From positions 62,001 through 126,000 of the forward strand of contig NW_026516729.1 in NCBI RefSeq assembly GCF_025766255.1: a stretch of 64,000 bases of DNA, in the 5' to 3' direction. Position numbers and translations under genes: made by a program. This DNA comes from Zychaea mexicana. Its lineage: Eukaryota; Mucoromycota; Mucoromycetes; Mucorales; Lichtheimiaceae. Below the pieces are notes generated by a model. It was not told where the DNA came from. It saw only the letters and a list, made by a program, of their open reading frames with translations, and searched no databases. Positions 1-11,630 of the stretch are shown here, piece by piece. Positions within the stretch are counted from its first letter, which is position 1. Each line of letters begins with the position of its first letter.

Positions 1-2206
1 AAACAGTGATAAGGAGTACGTTGTCGTGTGTGTGTATGTGGGAATTCTTTTTATTTAACTACCACAACCAGCACTATTTGTGATTGTGCAATTTCGACGT
101 GTATTTAGTAGAGAGAGAAGCGAGGCCCATGAGCAAGTAAAAGCTATCGTTGATTGATGGCTTGCAATTACGCATGCATAAAGCTATATATCTGCTATGA
201 TAGTCCTTTTTCAAATTGATTACCTAGTTATCAATTCTGACATGGCAGCAGTTACTGTTTCACTAGTTTATACTCAATATATCTTGTAACAGTAAAAGTT
301 ACATCAGCCGTTGGTCTTTTTACCCTATATCTAGAGCATAAACCCTTGAGGTGAATTTGCTTTTTAAGTTGCATGGTTAATTACTGAATAGTCAGTTACT
401 GCTGTTTGTGAGCCTTGATGATTACTACTAGATCTATTAAGAGTTAGTGTTGTCATAGCTCGATCGCACCTAAATTCAGCGCAAATAATGTAATGGGGGG
501 TGGAGGACGACAACTGAGAATACATGGTACTACATGTCCCCTTTTCGTGGCACCTATTCAGAAAAGACATCTACTAACAGCAACGCTTATTTACAAGTAT
601 GATCGACTCGTACAACATGCTAATCACACGAAACTGGTAAATAGTCCAAACTGATTTTCAATGGCTTCGTACCTCGTACTGATAAGCTAGCGATTTTTGG
701 TGACATTACTTACAACATGAGCCACATATTGCCCATCATGACTGCTATCTCCATCATCCATTTCTTTTGTTTGTTGTTGACTTTTCAACGCTGAAGTTTG
801 AGTGGACGATCGTTGCAAGATGCCGCAAATATGACAAAGAACACAGTCTTGTCACAATAGCGCCGTACAACACCTCCACTAAGTGCAGTACCGATATTGA
901 GGATTTATTCGTGTTACCGTTACTATCTTCCGTGTATATCGTTCGGTTGTTGATTTGAGCTTAAAATACGCATTGATACTTTTTTATATAGAGCCTTCAT
1001 TGATCACTATGCCTGCTAAACACCGGGGGAAGTTAATGGTTCAATGAGCAGCAAAAGCGTATGAATTATGCAAGCTTATCGAAGTTTTGGCCCCGACCCT
1101 TACAAACGCTATTAAATACGAAAAGGTGATGATAGAAAACCAAGTTTTCTTTGTACGCAAAAACGGGTAACTCGTGATTGTGGATATGTAAAATGATGTC
1201 GTGCATATAGTACGCAGTGACACAACTACATAAAAACGACGGCAATAAGACTAAAAAGACCACCCCCCCCCCCAATGAGAATGTATACAAGCAGCACAGT
1301 GTCGTTTTTTTTTGTAGTTGATATTTCGGTATGCACAATATCGCAGTAGTTTGGCTAATGCTGTGTCCTTAAGACTGTAACACAGAAACGGGGCAGCAAA
1401 TAAAATAAGAAAGGTACAACAGGGACCCAATTACATGATCTAAAAGGACGGGTCCACCTTGAAGAGATCCGATCGCGTCCCACCACTTGTAAAAGCAGAA
1501 CGTTCTCCAGCTGAAATTGATTGTATTTTCTTTACTTTTGATGGATATGTTCTTTAGCAGAGTAGAAGGAGGTGACGTGGCGCAATGCATGATGACCACA
1601 GCATGTCAACACTTGTATCATCAACACACTGGCGTTTTGTGTCGTGATTGGATCAAGTATATGACAGCTTCTTTGCAACCAGGGTAAAAACTTTATGACG
1701 ATAATCGATAAACATGCTATGTATATCTTTGTTTCACCTCCAATGTACTTTGTAACTAACTGGGTGCTGCGTCCTATAAGCATTTAGATTTTGAATCCAC
1801 TCGATTCCTCACTATGTAACAATATATTAAAGATGAGTTTATTTGGCAACTGAAACCCGTCCATAAAAAGCAGTGGATGGAATCAAGCCAAGCTTCTCTA
1901 CTCTTTTTCTTAGATGCCTATTGAGGATCGCAGCCAATTGGGCTGTTCTCATAAGTGTATTATTTATCTATTGCGTCGTCGCGGGCCATTGTGTTTTACA
2001 ACAGTTCATTTATTTGCTCGGTCTTGCAAACCGGACCGCGTTCTTTACTGCCGTTTGTGTTGGAACGAGCAAGGCTGAAATTTTTTCTTTTTTTCGTTTT
2101 TTTCGTTTTTCGTTTTCCTTTCGGTTTTCTTGTACATAGATCGGCAATTAATTATACATCCTTTTCTTTTTTTTTTGGTAATCCAAAAAGCACTCTTTCT
2201 AATACC
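1..2206. other. Intergenic, no supported gene
   Basis: Only short, composition-driven open frames occur on both strands here. None shows a domain, a signal peptide or a consistent splice pattern. The last ~130 bases before the RhoGEF start are T-rich (tracts of ttttcg and cttttc), as in a pyrimidine-rich fungal leader. A homopolymer C run lies near 1263-1273. Nothing else is recognised. Confidence 0.5.
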
Positions 2207-4976
2207 ATGGGCAAATTGAACCGCGATCATCAAAGTAACAGCTACAATACTGTACAACAAGGGCACACGATATTTGAAGGAGAAGACACCAAAGAGCTGC
2301 TGAGTCATCATTCTGCCTCTTCTTCTTCGCGTACTACTCATGCATCATCAAATTATCAGCAGCAACAGCACCATGGTGGGCTGCATAAAAAAATTAAGCA
2401 ATCGAAAATTGCCAAACATACCAGCGACTATCTACAGCGTAAATTGGCCAACTTGACTCTCAAGCACGTCAAAAATAGCAGTCCTTCAGAGGAAATGCCA
2501 CCGATCATTGTGCATTTTCATCACAACAACAGCAACAATTCTAGGACCAGCCGTGATTCCGACAGTGTCATGAGCAATAGCAGTGCTGCAACAACGCTCA
2601 CATGGCGAGCCACATTAGGACCCGAGGATAACGAGCTCGTGTCTTCGCTTTCTTCTAAACAAATCCAATACCAGGAACTTTTACACGAGTTCGTCATGAC
2701 CGAAGAGACATACCTTTCTGATCTTCAGCTTGTAACACAGGTAAATAGAAAATCAGAGAAGAACTATCCTAGCAGTGGGAACAAAAGAGAATGGTTCTTG
2801 GCTACAGTTGTAAAATAATTGACAGAAAAGAGTGGCCATGTCTAGGTTTTTGTGACGGACCTACAACCTTCATGGAACAACCTCCCGGAACCGATTCAAC
2901 GAACTTTCGAGAGCTTGCATGTCATTATCGAATTTCACACTGCGGTAGTGGCTAATTTGCGCGAGTGTCAGAGTGCGCAGCCGCCACTTATCGTTGGCGA
3001 CGTCGTTGAACGATTCAGAAACTATGTAAGCAAGAAGGAAAAGCTAAAAGCCTGAAGAGCAATGCCTCTCTCTCGCTTTGTATTAGATAAATATAGCTAA
3101 TCCAAAGGAAATCTACAAGATCCCACATATCTTTAACGTTTACAAAGAGTATTTTGCCAACTTTGAATCTGCCAACGATTTGATTGCCAAGTCTTTATCC
3201 AACCCACAAAATGCTTCCCTTAAAGCGCTCGGTCAGTACGTCCAGGTAAAGCACATGCACTGGTTTTTTGGCTGTCACTGTCCCCATCGAACTAAACAGA
3301 CATAGTAATGATATTAATATGTTGCATTCTAGGAACGATGTTTGTATCCAGAATGCCGGTCTCTTACATTACAATCTTTCCTTTTGAAACCCGTCCAACG
3401 TTTGATGAAATACCCATTATTTTTAAAGGTAAATCTAAAGTTATATATGCTACATCAGATTTAAAATTTGACAAGAAAGCCTGACTGAGACATTCACCTT
3501 TTATCGTTATGGTCCGTGTCGGGTTAGAGCCAAATTGGGTGCTTTGAGGAAAACGACGGGGCAATCCATCAACACGTTCAATGCATGAGCGAAATGGATG
3601 CTGCTATAAGAAGTATTGAGGAGTATAAAATTCAAGCCGAACAGTCATTGCGGTTATCAGATTTAGGAGAACGTATCCGAAATCTGAAGGTTAATTTTCA
3701 ACAAAAAGCGGGGTAGTAGTAGTAGTAGTAGTAGTAAAAGTAAGAGCATATTCTGACTGCAAGTACACATGTCCGGTTTATTATAGGAAATCGGCATACA
3801 ATTAAATCAACCACACCGACGGCTCGTGCATGAAGGGCCACTGATACTTGTTCCGTCATTATCATCATCTTCGTCGTCGTCGTCGTCGCCTACTTCATCC
3901 TCATCGGGGAAAGCGGCGGCGTATCTTGCTCCGCAGCGTTCGTTTTCCGAAAGTTCCAAGCAATTGTTTTCGAAACAAAAGAAACAACATGTTTATGTGT
4001 TTTTATTCAACGACCTTATACTCTTTACAAAGGTATGCCAAAGCGAACAATTGTTTAGAACATGTGTAACGGCCGGCATGACATACTGTTGCTGCGATAT
4101 ATTAATGTGTGCAATGTGGTAAATGATTGATCTTTTTACTAGATACGCACAAAGCGAATAAGCCAAGCCGAAAGCGAACTCAGAACCAACATGAGCGGAG
4201 GAAGGAAGTTATACGGCCCAGCGCCCGATGCTTTATTCAAGCTCGCGACCGTACCTGGACAAATAACACATCTCGACCGTATTGTGCTGCAACAAGAATC
4301 AGCTTCAAGTAATGGGACGAACAATCGATCCGCCTGGTTCGGAAGCTTTTGCCGTAATGGCACTTCTACGACGGCGACAAGCCGCAGTAATGGTAGCTCA
4401 ATGTTATCCCGCTCTTATCACCAGAACTTACCTCAGCAACAAAATCCAGAGCAGAATGTAAACCCACTTCAGTTTACTTGCTCGATTGCAAGCAGAAACA
4501 TTGTCAGTATGCTTCTGGAAGCAAAGACAACAGAGGAAAAGCAATTATGGTGCAACAGTATCGACAGCGTGCGAGATGAACATTGTCAACGTAGCGGTAC
4601 CGGAAATAGCACAGAAGATGACAGTACCAGCAGTAAGCAATACAGCGGATTTGACAAGAGAAGCGACAAGCCGCAGCGATCATTAGCTGCAGAGTCAAAG
4701 AACACAACGGTGGATGCGGCTAATAGTAATGGTCAGGCCACGGAAGTGTTCAATACCAGCTGGTTTTCTGAAAATAGATTGCGCAGTTTGATGGCCGGGC
4801 AATTATTTGGAAATGACGACGACGATGATGATGACGACGAAGACAGCGACGAGTTTTCCAGCGTTTATTCGAGCCTATTCGAAGAAGGAGGACTTGACAA
4901 AAGTCTCCAATCGTCAATATTTAGTACGGAAGCGTTCAGTATTAGCAGCCAGCCACAACCGAAAATCGACTGTTGA
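2207..4976 (+). CDS. Rho guanine nucleotide exchange factor (DH-PH)
   Basis: Seven exons join in phase: 2207-2740, 2846-3025, 3087-3245, 3333-3428, 3549-3689, 3787-4032 and 4143-4976, giving about 729 aa. The DH domain starts near residue 160 (a YQELLHEFVMTEETYLSDL stretch) and includes the signature KPVQRLMKYPLFLK near residues 310-323. A PH domain follows, with a VYVFLFNDLILFTK strand and a late helix containing KQLWCNSI. It is split by Ser-rich inserts. The N-terminal ~150 residues are polar and low in complexity, and the tail has an acidic D/E run. By family the protein loads GTP on Rho/Cdc42-type GTPases at the cell cortex; the exact GTPase is not readable. The start was chosen as the first in-frame ATG in a good context (aataccATGG). 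An upstream in-frame extension is possible but is T-rich. Confidence 0.88.
3715..3735 (+). repeat. GTA microsatellite in RhoGEF intron 5
   Basis: Seven or so consecutive GTA/TAG units lie just inside the intron between the exons ending at 3689 and starting at 3787. It is a simple tandem repeat with no coding effect expected. Confidence 0.8.
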
Positions 4977-6239
4977 ACAAGCTGGAAAAAGCACTATAGT
5001 TATTAACTTTCGAAGCTATCACTGCCACTGTCACCTTTGCTATTACTACTTGAGATGACTTTATGTTTGTCTGACAAAAAACTACATGTAACATATGTAA
5101 AATCGCCTAATGATGGCCATTTACTCCATTAATAAAACAGAACATATGCATCACAGTTCTCTGAAAATGACTAGTAAACGGATGACAGCAATCAATAAAG
5201 TAGTCCTGATAAGGAAAAAATAGATAGATTCTCCGATTGCACAACATGTGCTCGTGCTTCGTGCAAGGCCTGTTATTAAGGAACTGTCGTACTGAAAAAG
5301 CCTAAATTGACAAAACAGAAGTTTCTCTTTATTTTACTACTGTAAGTGGTGTAAAAGTATATATTCGCAACATATAGAAAACGCAAAGTTATATTTAGCC
5401 TTTTTATTATTATTCCGTTCTTCCATTGCTATAGCATAAACCCATAACCGTACCGCAATAATTCGTGCGCACGGCAATTAAGAACAATCTCAGCGTCCCT
5501 GCACAAAGATAGCAATGGAGCCCTCTCTTGTTCCCACAAGTCCGCGCGCGCGCCCTGGTAACAAAAGTGCGGTAAAACGATGTTAGTAAAATCTCTGTTA
5601 GTATTACCTGAATCCAGCAAGCTAGCACCCTCGCGCTAACGCGTTTTTACTCTTTGGCGTTGGATGCAGCAAATCCATACTTTACCTGATGCATTGCATA
5701 CAATTCATGCCGAGGAGGAGCAAGACAGCAAAACACACAGGCCCATTTGCTTATACGTTTTACCACATTATGTCGGCAACCGCCGTAAGCATACCGGGGC
5801 TTCAATGATCTTTCTCTGATTTCCGTTGCACTTTACCGGGGTTCAACCTGTGCGACGTAAAGAACTAAAAAAGACAAAATACCGTTTCGGGGATGTATGG
5901 ATTTAGAAAAAAGCATGTAAAACGTGTCTGAAGAGGAAATAATCAAGTACTGTACATGGCGAAATTCTCTGAAATGGTCGCACAGAAGTTTATCCATCAC
6001 AACCGCCCACAAACACCGCATCTCACCTTGGCAATAAAAGAGACGCCATGAGAAACGCACCCACATTTTCTATTTCTTCCTTTGACTTCCCTCCCATATT
6101 CTTTCCTTTTCACAAGACACCGTTCCTTTTTTTTTCTTTGTCAACCTCCCTCTCATCACCTTCCCTTTCTAATACCACGCGCTTCTCTGCTGCCCCCTCA
6201 CACCGTTACTCGTCATCTCTCTCAGATATCAATTAAGCG
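4977..6239. other. Intergenic between RhoGEF and chitin deacetylase
   Basis: No gene is supported. The left part is AT-rich 3' flank with possible polyadenylation signals (aataaa near 5133 and 5194). The right ~170 bases before 6240 are strongly pyrimidine-rich (ctttcc, ttttcttt, ctctctc), typical of the leader of a well-expressed fungal gene. Short minus-strand frames around 5410-5630 show no recognisable family. Confidence 0.5.
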
Positions 6240-7729
6240 ATGTTCTTGAAGCCAATTGCAATCTCGCTTGTCCTTTCTCAGGTCGCCCGCGCTGCGGAAT
6301 ACTGGGAGCTTTTCAATTCAACTGCTGATCCCACCAAACTTACCATCCCTGATATTCCTCAAACGACTTCGCTCGATCCTGCTACGCAATGCCAATACTA
6401 CGAGCCTCCATCCCATTTCACGTACAATGCCGCCGAATGGCCCACAGCCTGGGAGCTTGCAACGTCGAATGGAATGAACGAGTCCGCCGAGTTCTTGAAG
6501 GTCTACAACTCCATCAACTGGGACTCAGCACCAAAAAACATTCCCGTCCGCAAAATGGTCGACGGTGTGGTTGATACATCTGATTATGACGCTGCTGCTG
6601 ATCCCGATTGCTGGTGGACCGCCACGACCTGTACTATCCCCAAGCACGAGAACACCAATGCCGATATCTACAGCTGCCCTGAGCCTGAGACTTGGGGTTT
6701 GAATTTTGACGATGGTCCCAACTGCTCGCACAATGCTTTCTACGACTATTTGGAAGAGCAGAAGTTGAAGGCTTCCATGTTCTACATTGGTTCCAACGTC
6801 GTCGGCTGGCCCTATGGTGCCATGCGTGGTGTTAAGGATGGTCACCACATTGCCCAGCACACCTGGAGTCACACCATGATGACTACCTTGACCGACAAGG
6901 AAGTCCTTGCCGAACTGTACTATACCCAGAAGGCTATTAAGATGGTTACTGGTGTTACTCCTCGTCACTGGCGCCCTGTAAGTATTCTACATTTCCTAAT
7001 GAGTCCCTTACAAGCCAATAAAATACTTACACAAGTTAATGTCTCTCGTTGTTATAGGCCTTTGGTGATGTTGATGATCGTGTCCGTTGGATTGCCACTC
7101 AGCTTGGTCTTACCACTATTCTCTGGGACTTGGATACCGATGACTGGGTATGGATAAATTATACGTATAGCAGCTGCTAATGTATAAAGCGAAAAATACA
7201 GAATAACACACAGCCGTAAAGTATATAACCGAACCACTCACCCTATATCTTCAACCATCTGCTATAATGGCAATTTCATTGATGTTTATAGGCTGCTGGT
7301 ACCGTTGAAACCATGGAAACTGTCCAGAAGCACTATGAAGATTTCATTGCTATGGGAACCAATGGCACCTACAAGAACTCTGGCAACATTGTTTTGCAGC
7401 ACGAAATTGATAACACCACCATGACCCTTGCTCTCAACTATCTTCCTCGCATCCAAAAATCCTACAAGCACGTCTTGGATATTGCTACTTGCCAGAACAT
7501 CACCTACCCTTACATGGAAAAGACTGTTTCCTTCCCGAGCTTTGCTAATGCTACTGGTAGCACTGCTGCTCAGTCCTCTGGCAGTGCTAGTGCATCTGCT
7601 TCGGCTTCTGCTAGCTCCGGCGTCTCTGCTCAGTCTGATAGCACTGACGAGTCCGCTGCTGGCATCTTCACTCCCAACAATGCATTCGTGGTGACCCTTG
7701 TCGCTGCTCTTGCTCATCTCTTGTTGTAA
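6240..7729 (+). CDS. Chitin deacetylase, GPI-anchored type
   Basis: Exons 6240-6977, 7058-7147 and 7292-7729 give about 421 aa. A secretion signal occupies residues 1-18 (ending VARAAEY). The carbohydrate esterase family 4 (polysaccharide deacetylase) core shows the metal/catalytic motif NFDDGP (residues 155-160), the metal-binding HTWSH (207-211) and [13 protein letters not shown] across the first splice junction. The C-terminus has a Ser/Ala-rich spacer followed by a hydrophobic end ([14 protein letters not shown]), as expected for GPI attachment. By family it removes acetyl groups from nascent chitin to make chitosan, a main wall polymer of mucoromycetes. All catalytic motifs are present. 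It stands alone, with convergent Sec14 downstream. Confidence 0.95.
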
Positions 7730-9210
7730 AACTAGTTTACAAGAAAATAATTTATATTAAAGTCTGTAGTTGTAGTCTCTCTTAATTTTATATAAGCCCG
7801 TCATAAAATATCAGTCAAATTCAATTTGCTACTGCCCATCGTTCTTTCTGTGTACTGTAACTATTTTATTTCCTTCATCTTGTTTTGCTATCAGAAAAGT
7901 TATATTGATCCGCTGCTTCTATGTCTCTTTCTTAAAGTTTTGCAAAAATAAAAATCTAAGTTGCAAAACATGTACTAAAAACTATACTTCCGTACTAAAG
8001 ACACTCCTGGTGCTTCATGTACGAAGGATGACAATGCTTTCACGTGCTTCAGTTTTCTAACATTACATAGTAGGCTCACGCATAGCAAACATACACATTG
8101 AGTGTTATGCTTCTTGGCTCTCTAGATCCCAGTCTGCTACATATGCAATTCTCTATTCGCTTTGTACTGTAACATACATTCTTCCTGGATTATATTTATG
8201 CACTGTAAAGATGGATTGATCTGAAGCGGTTATAACAGCGGAAGTGTTGGTGACGTACGCGCACTATTCCGTGAAGCAAAGAAGAGCACCTGGACCTGAC
8301 ATAATCCGCCCTGCTTTTGATAAGCTATCTAATATTTGGCCGCTTCAAATTGTTCACTTTTTTACAAGTAGAAGGTCAAGCTCTTGGACCAATGTCCGAT
8401 AGTAAAGTATTGTAGTAACCTACATCCGTATTGTTGTTATTGCTCAATATATGCTTTACATAGGTGCAATAGAAATTGACGTGGTCAAAGGTGCCAAAAT
8501 GTACCAATGATAACCTTCGGATAATACAGACAAGAACCTATGAAAAAGCCCGGCCCATTGCTAGGTCCTTTTCAAAAGTCTCTGTAACATGCATCCTCCC
8601 TCTGCATTGCTTAGCGTCGTTCGTCAGACGTAGAAAGTACTTTTAATCACTAGTAAAGTTATTTGGTTTTTTAATTACCTTTCATCTTAATCGATGATAG
8701 ACATGCCTCCTCACTTTCTTAACGAGCAGCTTATTCCTCTTGTCCTTAAAATAATTTTTGTATGTTCAGCGAATGCTAGCATGGAGCACACAGCGTCACG
8801 CGTAATAGAAATCTTGGACAACTTATTGTACGAAGAATTCCCGATCGTGCATAAAAATAAGCGCATTTGCATGTTTTCCTAAAGATATCAATATCCAACC
8901 TTTGCTGCTTATGTCACTATAGTAAACAATAGTTTGAACATAAAGACTCTATTGTGTAGTATATATATTTTGTGTGGATTGTTATGTGGTTGTGCGTATT
9001 GTTGCATGCAAAATTTTGGAAAAAAAAAAGAGGATGAGATATAAAGAGAGAGAGTGGTGTGTGTGTGTGTGTGTGTGGAACAGTCAGAAAGAAAATATAA
9101 AGATAGAGAGGGAGGAGTTCAAAGAAGAAGAAGAAGAAAACAGTGGGACAAAAATAGAGAATTTGTATGTGTTGTGAGAAAGAGAAATAGGATGAGTCGT
9201 AAATATTAGT
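7730..9210. other. Intergenic between convergent genes
   Basis: This is the 3' flank of the chitin deacetylase and the Sec14-like gene. It is mostly AT-rich, with a (TG)n tract at about 9056-9077 and purine-rich sequence after it. A short fragment that resembles retrotransposon coding sequence (8222-8402) is listed separately. Nothing else is recognised. Confidence 0.5.
8222..8402 (+). mobile_element. Possible relic of a LINE-type reverse transcriptase
   Basis: One frame reads through about 60 codons to a stop at 8400-8402 and contains KQRRAPGPDIIRPAFDK. This resembles the 'KAPGPDG' entry motif of non-LTR retrotransposon reverse transcriptases, and the preceding ITAEVL fits the usual position of that motif. 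There is no start codon, and no catalytic FADD box or flanking element is visible. If real, it is a dead fragment. Confidence 0.4.
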
Positions 9211-10702
9211 TTACATGTAATCTATAACCTTGTATGGTTTGCCCGTATGCTCCAAGAGAGCATTCCAGTACGAGTCGACGTCGTACGAAAAGTTGTATGT
9301 TCCGCCGTATTCGCATTCGAGCATGTCCTTGGGGACATAATCCTTCAAATTCACCCATTCGTTGCTCATCCCCTTGGTATCTTCCTTGCCACCTTTCTTG
9401 TCCTCATCGTGAACAAATTTGATTTTAGCCTTGGTCACGGGATCCATAAAGGGTGAAATCATCTTGAATGTCGTGAAGAAAAACCATGGCGCTGCAAACA
9501 AACGTATTACATAATTGTGTTATCATCATTGCCAGCTCCAATCGTATATTTTGTGCACTCCCCATAATTCATCCAATCGTTTACTTACACTTGACAACAA
9601 ATGCAATACCTACAGAACAGCGAATTTCAAAGAGTCAGGTGTCATGATATGTCCCCATAACCACCTCCTTTTCTCTGTCTAAACCCCTACAGAGACCTCC
9701 CTATATATAAAAAAAGCTACGTACCGAGTCTTTCAGGATAATGGTTGCTCAAAATATCCAAGAACTTTTTGCAAGTGGCAATACTGGGATTGTGCGCGTA
9801 AGCAGAGTCTTTAAAGTCCACAATGATCGCAATGTTTTCGACCTTGGCCGGCATAAGACGAATACCGCGTTCCAGACAAAACACGATATGCTTGACCTGG
9901 CGGTCGGCATCTTTGGAGTTTTGTTGTCTAGGTCGCATGATCCAGATGGGTCGACCAGCGTTATCGAAACCATCGAAATACATCTTACCCGTTTCAGCCT
10001 AAAGAGATGCGAAAACCCAAATTATAAGGAATTAAGCGACATTCTTTTTGTTTCTTCGATAGCTATAACCCTTATCTCCTCTTTTGACTGGTTTTTCGAA
10101 ATTACCTCAGGCTTAATATAGTCCGGGTCTAACTCGTCGGGCCGGTAATCACGGCGCCATCGAACAGTGTTCTCCAACATGGTTTTAGAGGCCTACCATT
10201 AGATGCAATAATAAACAAATAGTAAATAGTAAAGAAAACAAATTTTAGAGAAGACGGGAATACAGAAAGTAAAGTTAACAACGTTACATGAAGAAAAGGG
10301 AAAAAAAATCTCCCCGCCGTTTCCCCACTCCCCTCCCTCCAGCTATCACCAAGGCAAGCAATACACGCAACACACACCCCGGCTATTATAACAAACCTCA
10401 TATTCCCATTTACGAGCACGCAAATATCGCTTCAACGTGCCATCGGTGACAAAACCCTTCTCGCTAGCATAGTATTCGTGGTCCTCTGGCAGCATGATAC
10501 TCTGAATATACGTTCGTAGCTTTTCAAGTTTGTCCTGCTGCGACTCGTCCAGCGCAGGCTGCAAGCTGGGTGAATAATCGGCTGGCGGTGACAGCAACGG
10601 CTCGTGGGTGACCGGCACACTCTCCGAGATACTCGACGCCTTCGACTGCGTACCGTTGGTTTTATTTGAGTTGGCACTTGATTTCAGTCGGAACACGTTC
10701 AT
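9211..10702 (-). CDS. Sec14-like CRAL-TRIO lipid transfer protein
   Basis: Five minus-strand exons (10397-10702, 10106-10192, 9725-9998, 9589-9609, 9211-9491) give about 322 aa. Residues ~70-105 form the CRAL-TRIO N-terminal helix region (TDGTLKRYLRARKWEYE). The lipid-binding fold follows, with VENIAIIVDFKD, NHYPERLG and the gate-helix-like PWFFFTTFKMISPFMDP. The C-terminal GGTYNFSYD matches Sec14 proteins. Such proteins exchange phosphatidylinositol and a second lipid, and support phosphoinositide synthesis at Golgi or plasma membrane. Exon 4 is only 21 bases but is needed to keep the frame and completes the conserved G-(I/L)-A-x-V-V stretch. The N-terminal ~50 residues are Ser/Pro-rich. The paralogue type cannot be decided. 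Confidence 0.93.
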
Positions 10703-11630
10703 TGCTGCTTTGCTTGACTTTTCTGATTCACTAAAAAAAAAAGAGGAAGAGGAATAGGAATAGGGAAAAAAAAAAGAAGAGGGAAAATGTAAGTCAGCGG
10801 GAGAAAAAAAAAGCAGTAAAATAGTTTAAAGAGCTGTTCTATAAAAGATTCGGTTTGGTTCGGCGCTAATCTTGCTAATACATGAAAAAAAAATTGAGAA
10901 GCAAGGATCTACGTGTGACGAATGGTCACTCTTCGGCCCTGAATTATCCGACCCTGCTTTGAGCGGACGTTGGAATACGGCAAACGAACACGAGAAACCT
11001 TCTTTTTTCCCTTTCGCCTATCGTCTGCTGCCCAACATGAACAAAAACAACAGACATCTTTGTTTAGACAAAGTTTCACCATAGCAACGCAAGGAGTAAT
11101 GTATGTGTGCTTCCAATAAGGGACACAGAAGGAAGGACAATTCTGGTAGTTGCTACGGTGGTTGCTACGGTGGTTGCTATGTAGAAGAGGAAAATAGGAA
11201 TAAGCAAATGTGAAGCTATAATTCCGGCTTATCTTTTATGCAGTAATAACATCCGTATGCCGTCTGCATCTACAATAAAAGCTGCAGTCAATTATCCTTT
11301 TATGCTTTTCCACGTGCGACTACCATCTCGTACAGCGTAGCTCATTCAGTGTGCTATGTCCATGAACGAAGAGGAAAAGAAAACCATGGACTTTGTATCA
11401 TCTGTATAGCCAAATAGTTCCATGATACGTGTAACTTAAAAAAGGCAGAAAAAATAAATAATGAACGACAATTTGTCGGTTGAAGGCAGCAGCATTTTGA
11501 GACCAGGGCAACCATTCAACCCCGGCCTGGCAAACCTCGAACAGTCACTGGGCTTAATTTCGAATTTTGTTTTTGCCACCTACAGAAACTCCTCCACCCT
11601 CTCATCTGTCCACCCCCCTCCTAATTTAAC
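10703..11630. other. Divergent promoter region of Sec14-like gene and ATP1
   Basis: No gene is supported. Purine-rich sequence (plus strand) next to the Sec14-like start is its likely leader. Upstream of ATP1 there are three tandem 12-base units (listed separately) and a pyrimidine-rich leader after 11565. Confidence 0.5.
11145..11180 (+). repeat. Three tandem 12-base GTTGCTAC units upstream of ATP1
   Basis: Units at 11145-11156, 11157-11168 and 11169-11180 each read GGT(A/G)GTTGCTA(C/T). An inverted copy of the core, ATAGCAAC, lies at 11081-11088. The core resembles an RFX half site (GTTRCC-like). A regulatory role is inferred from spacing and position only. Confidence 0.55.

Noticed and set aside
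6525..6968. 147-codon minus-strand frame
   Set aside because: It is an antisense shadow of the chitin deacetylase first exon.
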